Shown here in pieces: positions 14,641 to 15,371 of a stretch of DNA of 15,371 nucleotides; the stretch's first letter is position 1; each line of letters begins with the position of its first letter. The DNA is from an uncultured Flavobacteriales bacterium (GTDB lineage: Bacteria; Bacteroidota; Bacteroidia; Flavobacteriales_D; Crocinitomicaceae): NCBI GenBank assembly GCA_903879765.1, contig CAIRMS010000041.1:1-15371 (forward strand), in the 5' to 3' direction. The notes below the pieces were generated by a model. That model saw only the letters and a list, made by a program, of their open reading frames with translations. It did no database searches and had not been told where the DNA came from. The translations under genes and the position numbers were made by a program.

Positions 14641-15371
14641 TTAATCTTTAACGCAACGAACACGTGTTTGGATTCTAAAAACATCCGTTGTTGTTATACC
14701 TGAATCATACATTGTTTGCTCCAGCAAATTTAATTCGTGTGTTTCATCATTCATTCTTCCCGTTATTCCAAAATAACCAGGCCAGCCGTAATCTCCAACA
14801 TAGGTGATTCCCGTTTTACCCTCTGTATACTTATAAGAGAAATCTTTACTTCTAATCGTTTTCACGTTAGGGAAAGAAATGTAATTATCAAAATTTAAAT
14901 TAAACCCATATTCATCTGAAAATTCGTTGTTACCCTTATTTAAAAGAAGCGTCAGTACAGGCTGATAAGCATATTTTTTTCCAAACGAACATGTGTAGTT
15001 ATTCTTTTGATAATCAAAGTTTTTGTCAATATATCGGTAGGGCATAATATTAAACGCCCCGAATAATCCATTCGCCTCGGAGAAATAATCTGATCCAATA
15101 AACCAAGCTGAGGTACTCCAGAATTTCTTCGCGTAAAGATTTGAGAGAACAAATGGATCATATTGAACCTTATATTGATGGTCGATATGCGCATTTCTTA
15201 AAGAATCAATTTTATTTTTATTTTCAATAATTCTGTATTCGGTTTTAGAGGAGTCATTTAAAAATTTCTCCAGAACTTTGTATTTATCCCATTCACTTTT
15301 GTTTACTGGATTTAGCTCACTGGAAACATATCCATTCTTAAATTGATAAAAAGGAACTCCATTTTCATCAA
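14641..15371 (-). CDS. C-terminal part of an unknown protein with FISUMP-like tail, cut by window edge
   Basis: The frame on the minus strand is open from the stop at 14641-14643 to the window edge, giving at least 243 residues. It should not be started at the internal ATG at 15045. The visible part is polar and aromatic. It includes a Lys/Asn/Glu-rich helical-looking stretch (EKFLNDSSKTEYRI), FWSTSAWFIGSDYFSEANGL, GFNLNFDNYISFPN and YVGDYGWPGYFGITGRMND, and ends FRIQTRVRCVKD. The ending RVRCVKD and the WSTSAW segment recall the FISUMP domain (Fibrobacter succinogenes major paralogous domain) of Bacteroidota/Fibrobacter surface proteins, but the match is partial. The N-terminus, and so any signal peptide, is outside. 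Base composition is more AT-rich than the folD region. Confidence 0.7.
   Translation of the reverse strand, partial: DENGVPFYQFKNGYVSSELNPVNKSEWDKYKVLEKFLNDSSKTEYRIIENKNKIDSLRNAHIDHQYKVQYDPFVLSNLYAKKFWSTSAWFIGSDYFSEANGLFGAFNIMPYRYIDKNFDYQKNNYTCSFGKKYAYQPVLTLLLNKGNNEFSDEYGFNLNFDNYISFPNVKTIRSKDFSYKYTEGKTGITYVGDYGWPGYFGITGRMNDETHELNLLEQTMYDSGITTTDVFRIQTRVRCVKD

Noticed and set aside
14641..15045. Treating the rightmost minus-strand gene as a complete 134-residue protein
   Set aside because: The same frame is open without stops to the window edge, so the ATG at 15045 is internal.

Overview
The window looks like chromosomal DNA of a Bacteroidota bacterium, probably a flavobacterium-like lineage. 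Two proteins have T9SS-type C-terminal sorting domains. Several intergenic spaces carry the Bacteroidota -7 element TAnnTTTG, Shine-Dalgarno sequences are mostly absent, and the DNA is AT-rich. A bacillithiol gene (bshA) and the Bacteroidota-style Crp/Fnr, CotH and lamin-tail proteins fit the same placement. Genus is not determinable by eye. No rRNA, tRNA, CRISPR array, insertion sequence or replication origin was seen.

Left part (1-1.9 kb): the 5' end of dnaK runs leftward off the window. It diverges from a two-gene unit, a DUF983 zinc-ribbon membrane protein overlapping a Crp/Fnr-family regulator. The space between holds a perfect 14-bp Crp/Fnr-like palindrome (814-827), about where a class II activator would sit for a -7 element at 850-857.

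Middle (1.9-9.0 kb): a small P-loop sulfotransferase overlaps by ATGA an 825-residue cytoplasmic phosphodiesterase-TPR protein. The last ~145 residues of the latter appear to be a P-loop-less relative of the sulfotransferase. Two secreted proteins follow, separated by a strong terminator: a ~300-residue T9SS protein, and a 1000-residue CotH-kinase protein with lamin-tail, CHB_HEX-type, InlB-like and T9SS domains.

Accessory gene (9.07-10.05 kb): a Bro-N-Fic fusion with an intact Fic motif and a C-terminal SxxxE motif that looks like built-in inhibition. A 16-codon ORF overlaps its start, and a hairpin follows it.

Right part (10.06-15.37 kb): a leftward operon in the order outer-membrane barrel protein - bshA - elbB - meaB (4-bp overlap, 11-bp gap, 11-bp overlap). 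It shares a compact divergent promoter region with the rightward pair folD - S4-domain RNA-binding protein (TAATG overlap). A convergent, partial surface-type protein ending in a FISUMP-like RVRCVKD tail runs off the right edge.

Functionally, the right side is housekeeping and stress metabolism: one-carbon metabolism, bacillithiol, glyoxal detoxification and a B12-enzyme chaperone. The most unusual material is the sulfotransferase/phosphodiesterase pair, the Bro-N-Fic gene and the nested-domain CotH protein.
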